Source of the DNA: Dactylosporangium aurantiacum
GTDB lineage: Bacteria > Actinomycetota > Actinomycetes > Mycobacteriales > Micromonosporaceae
Assembly (NCBI RefSeq): GCF_000716715.1
Contig: NZ_JNYJ01000018.1
Coordinates: 62,001 to 126,000, forward strand
Length of the DNA stretch: 64,000 nucleotides
Reading direction: 5' to 3'
Position 1 is the first letter of the stretch. Each line of letters begins with the position of its first letter. The translations under genes were made by a program, and so were the position numbers. Below the pieces are notes generated by a model. It did not search any database and was not told the DNA's origin. It was given only the letters and a program-made list of their open reading frames with translations. Positions 61,570 to 64,000 of this stretch are shown here, piece after piece.

Positions 61570-63905
61570 GCGGGTGCTCCGGTGAGCCGGTCACCGCACA
61601 TGCGGTGCACGAGGGCGGCGATCTGCGCTTCGTGCTGCCCGCACGTCCCGTCCGGGTGGTAGGCGGCGGCGTGGCGTTCCCGGCGTCGCATGATGGCGGC
61701 GTTGGCGGCCCGCCAGCGATGCTCCCGGTCGTGGACCGGCGGGCCGGTGTCCGGGTCTGCTGTGTAGTGCCGGACGGCGGTGTCGATCGCGTCCGCGGCC
61801 TGCTGGTGACGGTGGCAGTCGCCGTGCAGAGCGCCGACCCCGAGCCCGACGAGGAGGGCGGTGAACCGCTCCTCCGGGTTGGCTGGGTTGTAGTGGCGCT
61901 GGGCGGCGGTCCAGGCGGTGTCGGCCTCGGTGGCGGCTTCGTCGCAGCGGCCGGCGGCGTGCAGCGCGTCGGCGAGGTCGAGGCGGGCGGTGATGGCGCC
62001 GGCGGTGTCGTGGGCGGCGAGCTGATGGTCGAGAACTTCGTTAGCGACCTGGATCGCGTCGGTATGCGCGCCGCAGAGCCCCACGGCGCGCATCACGGCC
62101 CGGCTCGCGCTGATCCACTGCGCTCGGGTGGGGTCCAGTTCGTCCGCCGCGCGGCGGGCGTATCGAGCCCAGGCCAGCACCGAGGGCCGGAGTGCTGCAG
62201 CGCGGTCGGGGTCGCTGCCGGTTCTGGCGGTGAACGCGGCGCTGTCGCAGTAGAGCAGCGCGAGGCCGGACAGCCCCGCAGCGACCGGGCTGGCGGCGGG
62301 GTCGACGGTGGCGAGGTGTTCGCCGATGGTGGCGGAGACCTCGTCATAGTGCCCTTCCTCGTAGCGGGGTGTGACGGTGCGCAGCAGCTGCCGGTGCGGG
62401 ATGTCGGCGGCGAGCGCGAGCTCCTCGCGGCACGTCTGGTCGGTGCACGCGTCGTCGGGGTGGTAGGTGCGGGCGTGCTCGGCCATGACGGTCAGGCCCT
62501 GGCAGTACAGCGCGAACAGGGTGGCGTTGTCGCCGTCGGTGAACGCTGAGATGTCGATGGGGTGGCTGTCGGGGTGCTCGCCGTGGCGGTGGCAGCCGTC
62601 GAACAGCGGCTCGGCCCGCACTACGGCGATCGTCCCGGCGGGGGAGGTGTGGGTCTGCTGCGCGCGCCAGGCGGTGACGGCAGTGGTGGCGGTGGCGAGT
62701 GCCTGTTCGCAGCGGCCGTCGTGGTAGTGCTCCTCGGCGGTGGCGATGCGGCAGGTGACGGTGTCGTCGGCGTCGAGGCGGTCGGTGAACGCGGCGAGGC
62801 GCTGCCAGGCTTGGTCTGCCTCGTGTGGGTGGCCGAGCCGCTGGAGCGTGCCGGCGGCTGCACGGGTCGCGGTGATCGCCTGCGCCCAGCCGAGACGGGG
62901 GACTTGGAGGACGGCTTCGTGGGCGTACCGCGCCCACGCCGTAGGTGGCGGCGTGTGCCCGCCGGGGTTGGGGTCGGCTACGGCCGTGTACCGGCTGGCG
63001 ACCTTGATGAGCACCGGGTGCGGTGCCGCGCTATCCGGGTCGTATCCGGTCAGGAGCAGGCCGAGGAGCCGGGCTGTCATGGCTCGCTGCCGTTCGGCGG
63101 GTGGGGTGGCGCCGTTCGGGTCCTGTACGGGGCAGTCGGCGCGGGCGCAGACGGTATCGGCGTGGACGCGGGCGGTGTGGTGCACACCGACGCCGGTGTG
63201 CGCCCCGATGCTGTCGAGGATGGCATCGAGGTGGCTGGTGTCGTCGAGGTCGGTCACCCGGATCCAGGCGGCGACGGTGTCGGCCTGATCGTGGCGGTGA
63301 CAGGTCTCCAAGCCGAGGAGGATCGGCACGGTCTGGACGAGGCTGATGATGCTGGTGTCCGGGTGGCGTGCATGCCGCTCGGTGAGCGCGGTGAGCGCGT
63401 CACGGCCGGCGGCGTCGCACCGCCGGTCGTATTCCCCGGTGGCGAGGACGATCCGGCGGTCCAAGACGTCGTCGACGTCGCCGCGGGCGAAGGCGAGGTC
63501 AATACCTTCCCGGCAGACGGCGAACGCCTCCTCGTACTGTTCGAGCCGGTTCAGGGCGCTGGCGTAGGCGTCGATGCTGTCCTGGCGCCGGTCGAGGTCC
63601 GCGCTGGTGCCGGGCAGGGCACGGCTGGCGTGATAGGCGTAGCGGGCCCAGGTCAGCCGGGCCGGGTAGGTGTCCGGGTCCTCGCGGGTGGCGTGGACCC
63701 AGACGACAGCGGCGTCGATCAGCCGCCGGTCCGGTGCCGCCCCGGCCGGCGGCTGCGGCGGCAGCGTCCCCTCCAACAGAGCCCGGGCCTCGGCTTCCCG
63801 GCCCTCGTCCAGCAGCCTGCCGGCACGGCTCACGGCGGCGCGGCTCACGGCAGCGCAGCGGTCGTTCAGACGCGGGTTGTGGTGCTTGCCGGTGCGGCGG
63901 GTCAT
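61566..63905 (-). CDS. 779-aa protein with three Cys/His-TPR-like modules
   Basis: Unknown family. Three modules of about 240-255 residues each hold, in order: WARYA (86, 325, 579), a GRC/RRC turn (~163, 398, 653), CHRH (202-205, 438-441, 697-700) and H-x4-H-x4-C-x4-C. The last element is H243, H248, C253, C258 in module 1 and H477, H482, C487, C492 in module 2. In module 3 it is H745, H750, C755, with the fourth ligand replaced by Ala but H758 nearby. Between these are helical TPR-like stretches. ATG 63905 has GGAGGT upstream and overlaps the previous stop. Zinc binding is inferred from the pattern only. Confidence 0.78.
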   Translation of the reverse strand: MTRRTGKHHNPRLNDRCAAVSRAAVSRAGRLLDEGREAEARALLEGTLPPQPPAGAAPDRRLIDAAVVWVHATREDPDTYPARLTWARYAYHASRALPGTSADLDRRQDSIDAYASALNRLEQYEEAFAVCREGIDLAFARGDVDDVLDRRIVLATGEYDRRCDAAGRDALTALTERHARHPDTSIISLVQTVPILLGLETCHRHDQADTVAAWIRVTDLDDTSHLDAILDSIGAHTGVGVHHTARVHADTVCARADCPVQDPNGATPPAERQRAMTARLLGLLLTGYDPDSAAPHPVLIKVASRYTAVADPNPGGHTPPPTAWARYAHEAVLQVPRLGWAQAITATRAAAGTLQRLGHPHEADQAWQRLAAFTDRLDADDTVTCRIATAEEHYHDGRCEQALATATTAVTAWRAQQTHTSPAGTIAVVRAEPLFDGCHRHGEHPDSHPIDISAFTDGDNATLFALYCQGLTVMAEHARTYHPDDACTDQTCREELALAADIPHRQLLRTVTPRYEEGHYDEVSATIGEHLATVDPAASPVAAGLSGLALLYCDSAAFTARTGSDPDRAAALRPSVLAWARYARRAADELDPTRAQWISASRAVMRAVGLCGAHTDAIQVANEVLDHQLAAHDTAGAITARLDLADALHAAGRCDEAATEADTAWTAAQRHYNPANPEERFTALLVGLGVGALHGDCHRHQQAADAIDTAVRHYTADPDTGPPVHDREHRWRAANAAIMRRRERHAAAYHPDGTCGQHEAQIAALVHRMCGDRLTGAPA

Positions 63906-64000
63906 CGTAGGACCTCCAGACGATCGGACGCCGCGACCGGCGTGGGCAGTGCTTCCCGCCAGGCGTGCGGGCGCGGTTTGCGCAGGTTGCGTTCGTGAGT
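63902..64000 (-). CDS. C-terminal end of the next upstream gene (cut by window end)
   Basis: The minus strand is open from base 64000 to a TGA at 63904-63902, which overlaps the ATG of the 779-aa gene. The 32 residues visible (THERNLRKPRPHAWREALPT, then PVAASDRLEVLR) are basic and Pro-containing. The GGAGGT ribosome site of the next gene lies inside its last codons, so the operon continues beyond the window. Confidence 0.6.
   Translation of the reverse strand, partial: THERNLRKPRPHAWREALPTPVAASDRLEVLR

Noticed and set aside
62562..63998. Plus-strand frame of about 480 codons opposite the 779-aa protein
   Set aside because: Val/Gly-rich shadow. The minus frame has repeated modules, an RBS and stop-start overlaps.
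1..64000. tRNA, rRNA, riboswitch and CRISPR features
   Set aside because: I looked for tRNA-like cloverleaf arms, CCA ends, regularly spaced short repeats and known aptamer motifs and saw none. A covariance-model scan would be needed to be sure.

Overview
The DNA is uniformly very GC-rich with strong third-position G/C bias. It has GTG/TTG starts, many ATGA stop-start overlaps, LacI and FadR-type regulators, and ABC sugar importers without their own ATPases. This points to a filamentous actinomycete; the family Micromonosporaceae is my guess and is not proven. The first ~53.5 kb is a large plant cell-wall (pectin / rhamnogalacturonan-I / galactan) utilisation island. The last ~8 kb, beyond an IS3-family insertion, is an unrelated operon that looks like an orphan RiPP locus.

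Layout. (1) 0-2.5 kb: the end of an unknown gene, a LacI-type sensor protein that has lost its DNA-binding domain, and a mutarotase-like protein. (2) 2.6-15.5 kb: a galactoside-to-pyruvate module. It holds two FadR-family regulators, an SMP-30 lactonase, a GH35 beta-galactosidase, a KDPGal-type aldolase, a PfkB-type keto-deoxy-sugar kinase, an ABC importer, a cellulase-like glycosidase, an SDR dehydrogenase and a clear DgoD galactonate dehydratase. Together these could run the oxidative De Ley-Doudoroff galactose route. (3) 15.7-29 kb: two overlapping lacI genes, a secreted parallel-beta-helix protein, a second importer, a Gfo/Idh/MocA oxidoreductase, a PmoA-like protein, a GH42 beta-galactosidase and a D-2-hydroxyacid dehydrogenase. 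(4) 29-39.4 kb: a Tat-secreted exo-rhamnogalacturonan-lyase-like protein (PcRGLX/PL26 type), an LplB/YtcP-type importer, a LacI regulator, a DUF2264 protein and a sugar isomerase-like protein. (5) 39.8-53.5 kb: a secretome block of PL9, GH43, PL11, CE12, CE2-like, CE12 and CBM2-GH43 proteins. Six of the seven carry the same CBM35-like module. A PaaX-type regulator lies inside the block.

Three operator families can be read directly in the DNA. GTCRYACTAWTY sits at the galactonate promoters. A LacI palindrome with a central CG (GGAATACGTTTTC and CAGTAACCGTTTACTG variants) sits at regions 3-5. The lac-operator-like GTGAGCGCTCAC sits at PL9 and PL11. Extracellular lyases, esterases and glycosidases would break pectin down, three importers take up oligosaccharides, and cytoplasmic GH35/GH42 and the galactonate enzymes finish the job.

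Region 6 (53.5-64 kb): a frameshifted lactonase relic, two small genes, the IS3 element and a kinase-like gene. After these comes a minus-strand chain. It encodes a partial gene, a 779-aa and a 512-aa protein built from five repeats of a previously unfamiliar Cys/His module with a 74-aa Arg/Pro-rich protein between them, a SAM methyltransferase, a radical SAM/SPASM enzyme, and a 57-aa peptide ending in GCGDDNPYR that overlaps the SPASM gene by ATGA. This last chain is the best candidate for an undescribed system.
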